DNA of 61,234 nt from an uncultured Alistipes sp. (GTDB taxonomy: Bacteria > Bacteroidota > Bacteroidia > Bacteroidales > Rikenellaceae), in NCBI GenBank assembly GCA_900546065.1, contig URBK01000018.1, positions 1 to 61,234 of the forward strand, written 5' to 3'. The position numbers and the translations under genes are program-made. Below the pieces are notes generated by a model that saw only the letters and a list, made by a program, of their open reading frames with translations, searched no databases and was not told the origin of the DNA. Positions within the stretch are counted from its first letter, which is position 1. Each line of letters begins with the position of its first letter. This document shows positions 18,060 through 27,004 of the stretch, in pieces.

Positions 18060-19070
18060 ATGAACACTACCCGAACACTACGCAGCGCCGCCCGCAGCCT
18101 GATTCTCGCAGCGGTGGCGGTCATGACATTCCTCTTTGCCGCTGCCGACACGGCCGCGGCGCGGGGACGCGGCGGCGACACACTCCGCATTCTGGCCATA
18201 GGCAACAGCTTCTCGGACGATGCCATGGAGTACCTGCCGGCGCTGCTCGACAACCTCGGCGTCGAGAATGTCTCTCTGGCGCGGATATACGTAGCGGGCT
18301 GCTCGCTCGAAAGGCACATCAGGATGTATAACAACGACGAGGCCGCCTACCAATACTACCGTTCGGAAGCGGGACGCAACCGCTGGGTCAAGGCTGCACG
18401 CAACGTATCGTTGCGACAGGCTCTGGCCGACGGCGAGTGGGACATCGTGGTGATGCAGCAGGCCTCGGGATTTTCGGGCCGCTACGAAAGCTATGAACCA
18501 TATCTCGACAGCCTCATATCCATAGTACGGCGCGCACAGCCCCGCGCACGGCTGGCGTGGCACATGACTTGGGCATACGCTTCGGGGAGCACGCACCCGC
18601 AGTTTGCCGACTACGGCAGCGACCGCACGCAGATGTACGAGGCGATATGCGGCGCCGTGCGACAGATGCTCCACGAGCATCCGCATACATTCCGATACCT
18701 CATACCGTCGGGCGCGGTGATCGAGTCGCTGCGCCTCTCCGAGGTGAACAATCCGCCGATGGACTTCACACGCGACGGATACCACATGGATTTCGGGGCC
18801 GGACGCTACGCTCTGGCATGTACGTGGTACGAGGTGCTCATACGCCCCTTCACACACCGTTCGATGCGCAACAACACGCTCCTCTCGATATGGGGAGACA
18901 TTAAGGTCGACGGCCGCATGGCCTCATTCTGCCAACAGGCGGCATGGAGCGCTGCCCGCAAATCGCGGCGCAAGGTATTCGAGCCGCAGGCCATCACCAA
19001 GCCCGCCAAGATCATCGGCAAGGGGCATGTGGATATCGTCTCGCAGGATATGACCATATACGAACAGTAA
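18060..19070 (+). CDS. DUF4886 domain protein, SGNH-hydrolase-like, exported
   Basis: 336 aa from the ATG at 18060; the longer frame begins with TTG inside the lptD stop. A signal peptide covers about residues 1-34. The SGNH-like block I is ILAIGNSFSDDAMEYLP, and a late DGYHMDFGAGRYA provides the Asp-His pair. DUF4886 proteins are common in Bacteroidales and presumed carbohydrate esterases (family knowledge; substrate unknown). It follows lptD by 8 bp and precedes the ABC-F gene by 4 bp. Confidence 0.88.
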   Translation: MNTTRTLRSAARSLILAAVAVMTFLFAAADTAAARGRGGDTLRILAIGNSFSDDAMEYLPALLDNLGVENVSLARIYVAGCSLERHIRMYNNDEAAYQYYRSEAGRNRWVKAARNVSLRQALADGEWDIVVMQQASGFSGRYESYEPYLDSLISIVRRAQPRARLAWHMTWAYASGSTHPQFADYGSDRTQMYEAICGAVRQMLHEHPHTFRYLIPSGAVIESLRLSEVNNPPMDFTRDGYHMDFGAGRYALACTWYEVLIRPFTHRSMRNNTLLSIWGDIKVDGRMASFCQQAAWSAARKSRRKVFEPQAITKPAKIIGKGHVDIVSQDMTIYEQ

Positions 19071-19074
19071 CACG

Positions 19075-20970
19075 ATGGCAAGTTTTCTTCAGGCTGAGAA
19101 CCTCAGCAAATCATACGGCGACCGCGTACTCTTCCGCAACATCAGTTTCAACATAAACGAGGGGGACAAGATCGCCCTCATAGCCCCCAACGGTACGGGC
19201 AAGAGCTCGCTGCTGAAGATCCTTGCGGGGGTCGACTCGTCGGACCGCGGCGGCGAGGTGCGGTTCATGCGCGACCTGCGCGTGGCCTTTCTCGACCAGC
19301 ATACCGATTTCGATCCCGAGCGCACGCTCTTCGACGAGGTATATTCGCGTCTTGGGGAGACGGGCCGCATCATCAGCGAATACGAGCGGGCCATCGTCTC
19401 GGAGGATCGCGGACGTATCGAGCGGGCCATGGCGGCGATGGACGCCGCCGCATGCTGGAACGCCGAACAGCGAGTGCGGCAGGTGCTCTCGTCGCTGCAA
19501 CTGACGCGCCTCGACCAGAAGATGGGCCAGCTCTCGGGAGGCGAGGCCAAACGCGCCGCCATAGCCTCGATGCTGTTGCAGGAGGCCGACTTTCTGGTCA
19601 TGGACGAGCCGACGAACCACCTCGACATCGACGTGATAGAGTTTCTGGAGGGGTATCTCCAGAAGTCGCGCTGCACGCTGCTTATGGTCACGCACGACCG
19701 TTACTTTCTGGACCGTGTCTGCAATACGATCTTCGAGCTCGACCGCGGCAACCTCTACACCTACCGCGGCAACTATTCATATTTTCTCGAGAAACGCGAT
19801 GAGCGCTACCGCAACATGCAGGCCGACATCGACAAGTCGCGCAACCTGCTGCGCCGCGAGCTGGAGTGGATACGCTCCACGCCGCAGGCCCGCACGGGCA
19901 AGGCCCGCTACCGCATAAATGCCTTCTACGACCTCAAGCAGAAGGCATCGGTATCACTCGCGCAGCAATCCATGTCGATAAACGTGGCCACGTCGCGCCT
20001 CGGAGGCAAGATCATCGACTGCGAGGATGTATCGCTGCACTTCGGACAGAGGTGCATGCTCGACGACTTCTCGTACAAGTTCTCGCGTTACGAGCGTGTC
20101 GGTATCGTCGGCAAGAACGGCGTGGGCAAGAGTACCTTCCTCAACCTCCTCACGGGAGCTATCGCACCCGACGCGGGAACAATCGAACGCGGCGAAACCC
20201 TCCGCATAGGATACTACCGCCAGCAGGGCATGTCGTTCCGCGCGGGGCAGACGGTCTTCGACGTGGTGCAGGAGATAGCCGAGACGGCCACTACGGCCGA
20301 CGGCCATACCGTGTCGGCCATGTCGATGCTCAACCGTTTTCTCTTCCCGCCCGAGACCCATGCCAAGCATATCGAGGTCCTGAGCGGCGGCGAGCGGCGG
20401 AGGCTCTATCTGCTGACCATACTCATGCGCAACCCCAACTTCCTGATCCTCGACGAGCCTACGAACGATCTGGACATCATGACGCTGAACGTGCTGGAGG
20501 ATTATCTCTCGACCTTCAAGGGGTGTCTTCTGATCGTCTCGCACGACCGTTATTTTCTGGACAAGACCGTCGACCATCTTTTTGTCATGCAGGATGGCGG
20601 CACGGTGAAGGATTTCGTGGGCACATACAGCGAATACCGCGAGTATGCACACGAGCAGCAGGCCGAGCAGGCGCGCGCGGCACGTGCCGCCGAAGAGAAG
20701 GCCCGCAAGGCGGCCGAGGCACAGAGGGCGGCGCAGCAGCCCTCGCAGCCGGCACAGCGGCGCAAGCTATCATACAAGGAGCAGCGCGAGTCGGAGCAGA
20801 TCGAGGTCGAACTTTCGGCTCTGGAGAAGGAGAAGAGAGATATAGAGACTGCGCTGGGCAGCGGCACCCTCGCCCACGACGAGCTGGAGAGGCTCTCGAC
20901 ACGTATGGGCGAGATACTGGAGCGTACCGATACACTCGAGACACGCTGGTTAGAACTCAACGATATATGA
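19075..20970 (+). CDS. ABC-F family ATPase (Uup-like)
   Basis: 631 aa, two ABC domains and no membrane segments. Domain 1: APNGTGKSSLLK, QLSGGEAKR, LVMDEPTNHLDID. Domain 2: GKNGVGKSTFLN, LSGGERRRLYL, LILDEPTNDLDIM. The inter-domain ABC-F linker and a basic C-terminal coiled coil (about 560-630) are present, as in Uup. ABC-F proteins act at the ribosomal E site; Uup types affect translation and transposon excision. No Cfr/Vga-like resistance features stand out. Its stop overlaps the next ATG (ATGA). Confidence 0.93.
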   Translation: MASFLQAENLSKSYGDRVLFRNISFNINEGDKIALIAPNGTGKSSLLKILAGVDSSDRGGEVRFMRDLRVAFLDQHTDFDPERTLFDEVYSRLGETGRIISEYERAIVSEDRGRIERAMAAMDAAACWNAEQRVRQVLSSLQLTRLDQKMGQLSGGEAKRAAIASMLLQEADFLVMDEPTNHLDIDVIEFLEGYLQKSRCTLLMVTHDRYFLDRVCNTIFELDRGNLYTYRGNYSYFLEKRDERYRNMQADIDKSRNLLRRELEWIRSTPQARTGKARYRINAFYDLKQKASVSLAQQSMSINVATSRLGGKIIDCEDVSLHFGQRCMLDDFSYKFSRYERVGIVGKNGVGKSTFLNLLTGAIAPDAGTIERGETLRIGYYRQQGMSFRAGQTVFDVVQEIAETATTADGHTVSAMSMLNRFLFPPETHAKHIEVLSGGERRRLYLLTILMRNPNFLILDEPTNDLDIMTLNVLEDYLSTFKGCLLIVSHDRYFLDKTVDHLFVMQDGGTVKDFVGTYSEYREYAHEQQAEQARAARAAEEKARKAAEAQRAAQQPSQPAQRRKLSYKEQRESEQIEVELSALEKEKRDIETALGSGTLAHDELERLSTRMGEILERTDTLETRWLELNDI

Positions 20971-22013
20971 CGAAAGGCAACGATACGGCATCATCGGCCG
21001 CCGCGACATTGTTCCGCACGGTGGTGCAGATTCCTCCGATGCACACACGCATCGGTTACGGCGACACGCTGCTGTCGCTCGGATCGTGCTTTGCCGACAA
21101 CATGGCACGACGTATGCAGCGTGCCAAGTTCCGTATTACGGCATCGCCCACGGGCATACTCTTCAACCCCGAATCGGTGGCACGCGCCATCGAGGCGTTC
21201 GACGCCTTCGATACGGACAAGGAACAGGATGGCAACACTGCCCTGCCGCCGCAGGTGCGGGATGTGGAGTGCGACTCGGGACGATACTTCAGCTACGACT
21301 TCCACTCCGCCTTCTCCGCAGCCGACGCGGCCACGGCCCGTGCCAATATGGCGAAGGGGCTGCGTGCAGGAGCCGAGGCGCTGACAAAGGCCGGCACCAT
21401 CATAATAACCTTCGGTACGGCATGGGTCTACCGCCTGCGCCGTGACGGCCGCGTAGTGGCAAACTGCCACAAGCAGCCGCAGGCGCTCTTCGAGCGCACG
21501 CTGCTCACCGCCGAGCAGATAGCCGCCCGTTACGATGCACTGTTCGATGGGCCGCTGCAAGGCAAGAATGTGATCTTCACCGTCAGCCCCGTGCGGCACC
21601 TCGGCGACGGACTCTCGGGCAACGCCCTGAGCAAATCGCTGCTGCGCGTAGCCGTAGAACAGATATGCCAACGGCACCCGAAGGCCGAATACTTCCCGTC
21701 GTTCGAGATCCTCAACGACGAGCTGCGCGACTACCGTTTCTATGCCGACGACATGACCCATCCGTCGGATGTGGCGGTAGACTACATCTGGCAACGCTTT
21801 GCCGAGGCCGCATTCGACTCTCCGACGCGACGCGCCGCCGAGGACGCACAGCGTATAGTGCAGGCGGCCGAGCACCGACCCTTCGCACCCGACTCGGAAC
21901 AGTACCGCACGTTCTGCCGTACGATGACAAATCGCATAGAGGCGCTCGAGGCGCAGTATCCGACGATGGACTTTGCCGACGAAAAGGAATATTTCGCCTC
22001 ACATATCGGATAA
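20967..22013 (+). CDS. GSCFA domain protein
   Basis: 348 aa from the ATG at 20967, which overlaps the ABC-F stop by 4 bp; the open frame runs further upstream inside the ABC-F gene but that part is a shadow. The family name motif is visible as LGSCFADNMARRM near residue 33. Other SGNH-like signals are TFGTAWVYR, FTVSPVRHLGDG and a late MTHPSDVAVDYIW with the His. GSCFA proteins are SGNH-hydrolase relatives of unknown substrate. No signal peptide is seen. Confidence 0.9.
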   Translation: MTKGNDTASSAAATLFRTVVQIPPMHTRIGYGDTLLSLGSCFADNMARRMQRAKFRITASPTGILFNPESVARAIEAFDAFDTDKEQDGNTALPPQVRDVECDSGRYFSYDFHSAFSAADAATARANMAKGLRAGAEALTKAGTIIITFGTAWVYRLRRDGRVVANCHKQPQALFERTLLTAEQIAARYDALFDGPLQGKNVIFTVSPVRHLGDGLSGNALSKSLLRVAVEQICQRHPKAEYFPSFEILNDELRDYRFYADDMTHPSDVAVDYIWQRFAEAAFDSPTRRAAEDAQRIVQAAEHRPFAPDSEQYRTFCRTMTNRIEALEAQYPTMDFADEKEYFASHIG

Positions 22014-22079
22014 GAGCCTCTACACACTGGACACAAGGCCGACGGTCGAAAATGAATTATATGTTACGCGAAAAATTTG

Positions 22080-22087
22080 TAAATTTG
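22080..22087 (+). promoter_or_regulatory. Candidate promoter (-7 box)
   Basis: TAAATTTG matches TAnnTTTG and lies 20 bp before the ATG of the next gene, in the only sizeable gap of this gene run. The -33 position has no TTTG, so support is partial. Confidence 0.4.
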
Positions 22088-22107
22088 CCGCCGAAACAAC
22101 GAAAAAG

Positions 22108-23718
22108 ATGAAACGACTCCACATATTAGCCACAGCAATGGCGCTCGCAGCCGCAGTACCGTCTCTCGCCGCCGAGAGACCCGCACCGCGCATATTGGTC
22201 AACATCGTCGTCAGCTCGATGCGTGCGAACGATCTGGACCGCTATGCCGACAACTTCTCGCAGTCGGGTTTTCTGCGTCTGCGCGATCAGGGCCGCCGCT
22301 TCACAGAGGCCGAATACGACTACATGCAGACCACAACCCCCGTATCGCTCGCAACCATCGTTACGGGAGCCATGCCCTCGACACACGGCGTCGTGGCGGC
22401 TCAGTGGTATGACTATGTCACCAACAAGCAGGTCGGACTTATCGACGACGCGGAGTGCCAGAGCGTAAACTTCAGCGGCGGATCTGGAGGATACTCGCCC
22501 CGCAACCTTGTGGCACAGACGCTGAGCGACGCCCTCGCACGTCAGGACGAGGCCAGCCGCATAGCCACCGTCGCCATAGAGCCCCTCTCGGCCATCGTCA
22601 CGGCGGGGCATTCGGGCGAGGTCTACTGGATGGAGACATTGCAGACGGCATGGACAACATCGTCGTACTATACCAAGACGCTGCCTGCGTGGATCGCCGA
22701 CTACAACCGCAACCAAACCAATCTCGGATACCTGCTCGAGAAGTGGACGCCGCTGCTGCAGTACGATACTTACCACAACTCGCAGGTACTCGACATCGAG
22801 GGCCTCAAGAGCCACAAGAACAAACGCATAGAGTTCATCGGCGACGAGAGTTCGTCGGCGCTGCCCGTTGACGAGTACAATCTCATGTGCTACACGCCCG
22901 CGGGCAACAGCGCCCTGCTGGCATTTGCCCGCCACATAATCACAAACGATGAAATGGGTCGTGACGAGCATCCCGACATACTCAACGTCGTACTCGACAC
23001 GCCGCGCAAGATAAGCGAGCGCTTCGGGCCCGAATCGGTCGAATACGAAGACATGCTCTACCGTCTTGACCGCGACATCGAGGAGTTCATCTCCTTTCTG
23101 CTCACGCAGGTGGAGGATCCCTCGCAGGTCGTCGTGACACTTACGTCGGATCACGGCACAAGCCCCTCGTTCGACTCGCCCGCCGAGCAGCAGGAGCGTT
23201 TCAACGTACGTCAGGCCGAGGTCATAACCAACGCCTTCATCGGGGCGCAGCACGGCAACGGCGAATGGATCCTCGGATACATCGACCGAGCCTTCTACCT
23301 CAACCACAACCTCATCTACGAGAAGGGGCTCTCGATAGCCGACATGCAGCACGACGTGGCCACGTTCCTCATGCAGCTGCGCGGCGTATCGCACGCAGTC
23401 TCGGCCGAGGCCCTGCGCAGCACATACTTCGGCAGCGGCTACGGCCGCAAAGTGCAGAACGGATTCTATCCACGACGGTCGGGTGATGTGGTGGTCAATC
23501 TCATGCCCGACTGGATCGAGGAGCGCGACAGCGTACGCTCGATGTCAGGGTCGATGTACCGTTACGACACCCATGTGCCTCTGGTCATATTCGGAGGCGG
23601 CATCACGGCCGAGGCGGTCGATACACCCGTTGACATGATATCGCTTGCGCCCACGCTGGCCCGTATGCTCCACATAGACGCCCCGTCGGCGGCCGAGGGT
23701 ACGGCTCTGGAGTTGTAA
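22108..23718 (+). CDS. Alkaline-phosphatase-fold (PafA/NPP-like) protein, probably metal-site defective
   Basis: 536 aa from the ATG at 22108, with a signal peptide to about residue 22 (MALAAAVPSLAAE). The overall order matches Bacteroidetes PafA/nucleotide pyrophosphatase-type enzymes: TTTPVSLATIVTGAMPSTHG, AGHSGEVYWME, LTSDHGTSP and DTHVPLVIFGGG. However, the first metal Asp (family VVDQMR) is Ser36 (VVSSMR), and the D-x3-H pair of the second metal site reads R300 and E304 (PRKISERFGP). Asp348, His349, His489 and candidate nucleophile Thr77 remain. I infer a non-catalytic or altered periplasmic protein. Confidence 0.82.
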   Translation: MKRLHILATAMALAAAVPSLAAERPAPRILVNIVVSSMRANDLDRYADNFSQSGFLRLRDQGRRFTEAEYDYMQTTTPVSLATIVTGAMPSTHGVVAAQWYDYVTNKQVGLIDDAECQSVNFSGGSGGYSPRNLVAQTLSDALARQDEASRIATVAIEPLSAIVTAGHSGEVYWMETLQTAWTTSSYYTKTLPAWIADYNRNQTNLGYLLEKWTPLLQYDTYHNSQVLDIEGLKSHKNKRIEFIGDESSSALPVDEYNLMCYTPAGNSALLAFARHIITNDEMGRDEHPDILNVVLDTPRKISERFGPESVEYEDMLYRLDRDIEEFISFLLTQVEDPSQVVVTLTSDHGTSPSFDSPAEQQERFNVRQAEVITNAFIGAQHGNGEWILGYIDRAFYLNHNLIYEKGLSIADMQHDVATFLMQLRGVSHAVSAEALRSTYFGSGYGRKVQNGFYPRRSGDVVVNLMPDWIEERDSVRSMSGSMYRYDTHVPLVIFGGGITAEAVDTPVDMISLAPTLARMLHIDAPSAAEGTALEL

Positions 23719-23749
23719 CCATACTCTGTCTGGAATCGAAAGAAAAGAT

Positions 23750-24244
23750 ATGAAAGACGCTATTCAAGATCAGATCATCGAGGACTTCGCCGTATTCGAC
23801 GACTGGCTCGACAAGTACGACTATCTTATCGAACTGAGCGATTCGCTCCCGCCGATGGATCCCGCGCACAAGACCGACGAATACCTCATCAACGGATGTC
23901 AGTCGCGCCTGTGGATCGACGCCCGCATGCAGGACGGCAAGGTATACTATTCGGCCGACAGCGACGCCATAATAACCAAAGGCATCACGGCACTGCTCAT
24001 GCGTGTGATGAACGGCCGCACGCCGCAACAGATTCTCGACACCGACCTGTACTTCATCGATGCCATAGGTCTCAAGGAGAACCTCTCGCCCACGCGCAGC
24101 AACGGACTGCTGGCCATGATCAAGCAGATGCGCATGTATGCCCTCGCCTTCAACGCCGAGTTGCAGGCCGGGCATGACAAACCGACGACGGGCGACGCAG
24201 AGGGTGCGGCATCCGCACCGCAGGCCCCGAACGCCGAAAAGTAA
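23750..24244 (+). CDS. sufE: SufE family Fe-S assembly sulfur acceptor
   Basis: 164 aa. The family Cys is Cys50 in LINGCQSRLW, with LPPMDPAHKTDEYLINGC leading in and ALLMRVMNGRTPQQIL following. SufE takes persulfide sulfur from SufS and passes it to the SufBCD scaffold in the cytosol. The last 20 residues are a low-complexity Ala/Thr tail. A DUF59 Fe-S factor lies directly downstream, but no sufBCDS genes are in the window. Confidence 0.93.
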   Translation: MKDAIQDQIIEDFAVFDDWLDKYDYLIELSDSLPPMDPAHKTDEYLINGCQSRLWIDARMQDGKVYYSADSDAIITKGITALLMRVMNGRTPQQILDTDLYFIDAIGLKENLSPTRSNGLLAMIKQMRMYALAFNAELQAGHDKPTTGDAEGAASAPQAPNAEK

Positions 24245-24358
24245 CAATCGAGGCGGTAGGCCGCAGCCGCCATCCACATGTCCGACGCAATTCCGAACGG
24301 ACAGTCACGGCATCGGACGCAATGATATGATATGCGGCAACGGAAAACCATACAAGAT

Positions 24359-24679
24359 ATGACACCCGAAGAGATATTGAATGTCGAGCACGAGATAGTG
24401 CTCACGCTTAAGAACATATACGACCCCGAGATTCCGGTCAACATCTACGATCTGGGGCTCATCTACGAGATAGACTTCGACCCCGAGGGCGTGGCCAACA
24501 TACGCATGACGCTCACGGCACCCAACTGCCCGATGGCCGACATGCTGCTTGAGGATATCGACACGCAGGTACGCAAGATCAAGGGCGTGAAGTCGGTCAA
24601 CATCGTGCTGACGTTCGATCCCGTATGGGACAAGAGCATGATGTCGGAGGAGGCCCTGCTGGAACTCAACATGTTGTAG
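24359..24679 (+). CDS. MIP18/DUF59 family Fe-S cluster assembly factor
   Basis: 106 aa from ATG 24359, where family members usually begin; ATG 24332 would add nine residues. The signature is clear: YDPEIPVNIYDLGLIYEI, LTAPNCPMADML with the conserved Cys, and FDPVWDKSMMSEEA. These proteins help mature Fe-S proteins alongside Suf, consistent with sufE just upstream. The 114-bp gap from sufE shows no recognised site. Confidence 0.9.
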   Translation: MTPEEILNVEHEIVLTLKNIYDPEIPVNIYDLGLIYEIDFDPEGVANIRMTLTAPNCPMADMLLEDIDTQVRKIKGVKSVNIVLTFDPVWDKSMMSEEALLELNML

Positions 24680-24703
24680 CACAGCAACGCAACGACAACC
24701 GCC

Positions 24704-25675
24704 ATGGCACACGACACCACACCAGAGGCCATATATGAGAAGCTCCGCGCAGGAGCCTCAACTCTAGCGTGTGCCGGATATCTCGCCTCGATGGACGCGT
24801 TGCACCGCGCCGAGATATACAACGCGCTCGGTTACGAGCGTCTATCGCGCAAGAACCGCGACATACGCCGTTTCTACGAAGAGTGCGGCAACGACTGGCC
24901 CCAGACAACATATCTCATGCTGCTCCGGACAATCGGCACACCCGAGAACAAGGAGCCATTCACAACACTTGCACGCACCGTACCCTATGCCGCCATCCTG
25001 CGCGAAAGGCTCGCCCCGCAGAATATCGAGGCGATGCTCATCGGGGCGTCGGGACTGCTGGAGATATACCCGCACGACGAATATATCCTCTCGCTGCGGC
25101 GCAACTTCGAATATCTGTCGGCCAAATACGGCATCGTCCCCATGCGGGCATCGGCATGGCGGCTGCAACGCATACGCCCCAACAACTTCCCCATACTGCG
25201 TCTCTCGCAGATAGCCTCGTTCCTCTCCTCGACGCGCGACGTGATGGACCGTCTTTTTGCCTGCCGCAGCGGCCGCGATGTCTACGAGCTCTTCAGCGCC
25301 GAGACCTCACCCTACTGGCTCAAACATTACATCCCGGGCATGGAGTCGCCCGCGGTGACAAAACGCATCGGACACATGAAATGCAATCTGCTGGCCATAA
25401 ATCTCGTGGCGCAGATGCAGTTCGCATACGGCTCCTACATCGAACGCGAAGCGCTGCGCACAAGCGCCCTCTCGCTGCTCGAAAACACCGACGCCGAGGA
25501 TAACTCCATCATCAAGCCGTGGCGACAGCACGGCGTCACACCCCAATCGGCCTTCGACAGTCAGGCCCTGCTGCAACTGTCGAACGAATATTGCCGTCGC
25601 CGCCGCTGCAGCGAATGTCCCGTCGGACGGCGCATTGCAATGCGTCTCATGCAGGCGGCCCATACAGCCGAATAG
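24704..25675 (+). CDS. DUF2851 family protein, N-terminally short form
   Basis: 323 aa. The C-terminal two thirds of DUF2851 is clear: LQRIRPNNFPILRLSQIASF, YWLKHYIPG, NSIIKPWRQHG, and a terminal Cys cluster CRRRRCSECPVG. Family members usually have roughly 100 further N-terminal residues (TDAGPDF-type segment); here the frame starts 24 bp after the DUF59 stop, so that part is absent. Function is unknown; the fold and Cys cluster hint at nucleic-acid or metal binding. Confidence 0.82.
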   Translation: MAHDTTPEAIYEKLRAGASTLACAGYLASMDALHRAEIYNALGYERLSRKNRDIRRFYEECGNDWPQTTYLMLLRTIGTPENKEPFTTLARTVPYAAILRERLAPQNIEAMLIGASGLLEIYPHDEYILSLRRNFEYLSAKYGIVPMRASAWRLQRIRPNNFPILRLSQIASFLSSTRDVMDRLFACRSGRDVYELFSAETSPYWLKHYIPGMESPAVTKRIGHMKCNLLAINLVAQMQFAYGSYIEREALRTSALSLLENTDAEDNSIIKPWRQHGVTPQSAFDSQALLQLSNEYCRRRRCSECPVGRRIAMRLMQAAHTAE

Positions 25676-25808
25676 GGCATGCGAGTGTGTGGACCGTTCA
25701 TCCGCACTGCAACCATATGGGCCGCGACAATTCATCCCACGCATCTGCCAAAACCATTCCCGTCTCCGATAAAAACAATCCCTGAAATGTGCGATTTGCG
25801 GCAAAAGT

Positions 25809-25840
25809 CTTGATCAGTCGTAGGGAAACTGTTAAATTTG
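25809..25840 (+). promoter_or_regulatory. Promoter of the interrupted oxidoreductase gene
   Basis: CTTG at 25809-25812, a 20-bp spacer, and TAAATTTG at 25833-25840 fit the Bacteroidetes TTTG-(19-21)-TAnnTTTG promoter with one mismatch. Transcription would start about 50 bp before the ATG at 25900. Confidence 0.6.
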
Positions 25841-25899
25841 TAGACGATGGTCCCTGCCGTCGGCAAGCCGTCATGTAACCCACATAATCCATACGGCAA

Positions 25900-26847
25900 A
25901 TGATACGTCGCACAGTCCTTCTGCTCATACCGATCCTCGCGTCGGCTCTAACATCACACCTTACGGCCTCCGCACGCGACATACTCGTCGAGGCGGAGAG
26001 TTTTGCCCGCTTGGGCGGGTGGGTCGTCGACCAGCAGTCGATGCCGGCGATGGGATCGCCCTATCTGCTGGCACATGGTCTCGGTGTCGCCGTCGAGGAT
26101 GCCGTGACGACTGTCGACATTCAGCGTGAAGGGCGCTACCGCATCTGGGTGCGCACGCGCGACTGGGCCGCGCGATGGAGCCGCCAAGGTTCGCCCGGAC
26201 GCTTCAAGGTCGCCGTAAACGGGCAACCTCTGTCAACTCTCTTCGGGACCGAAGGTGATGAGTGGCACTGGCAGGACGGCGGCACCGTCACCCTGCACCG
26301 CGGCGGGAACGAACTGCGGCTGCACGACCTGACGGGTTTCGACGGCCGCTGCGACGCCATATATATCACCTCCGACACTCTCTCCGCACCGTCTTCGTCG
26401 TCAGAAGCCATGGCTCGGTTGCGGCAGCGGCTGACACCCGTCGGGCGGCGTGCGAAAAGGGTCGGACGATATGATCTTGTCGTCGTGGGAGGAGGCATTG
26501 CAGGCTGTTGTGCCGCCGTGAGCGCCGCACGCCTCGGCTGCCGCGTAGCCCTCGTGCAGGATCGTCCCGTATTGGGCGGCAACAACAGCTCGGAGGTGCG
26601 CGTAGGTCTCTCCGGACTCGTAGCACAGCAACCATATCCCAATCTCGGCAAACTGCTCGACGAAGTGGGTTCCGTCGGATACTGGAACGCACACGAGGCT
26701 GACGAGGAGCCTGAATCGCCCCGCAGCGCACAGATAAGACGCATACTCGCCCTCCATCCCGAGAAGATGACCCATAACGCAGGCCCCGCATCCAACTACG
26801 GCGACGGCAAGAAACGCCGTCTTATCGAGTTGGAAAATCCAGTGTAA
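25900..26847 (+). pseudogene. FAD-dependent oxidoreductase, truncated by IS21 insertion
   Basis: Native codons run to about residue 310 (26830); the last residues and stop come from the IS end. A signal peptide (about 1-26) leads to a beta-sandwich, carbohydrate-binding-like domain ([30 protein letters not shown]). After it an FAD-binding Rossmann segment begins ([33 protein letters not shown]). The family is the large periplasmic FAD-dependent oxidoreductases common in Bacteroidetes glycan loci. Most of the catalytic part is missing and is not found right of the IS, so the gene should be dead. Confidence 0.88.
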
Positions 26848-26881
26848 GCTGCCCCCTAAAACCAAGCGATTCTGCCCCCTT
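26831..26881 (+). repeat. IS21 left terminal inverted repeat
   Basis: 51 bp, a perfect reverse complement of 29415-29465. It supplies the premature stop of the upstream oxidoreductase gene. Confidence 0.93.
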
Positions 26882-27004
26882 GTGCTAAAATAATCCTACC
26901 CCCTTGATTCCAATATAAAAATACCCCTGCTTGGCAATGCCCGGCAGGGGATTTTTCGTAGATTTGATTCCCGTCTTGACCGGTGGGATAAAATCATTTC
27001 TACT

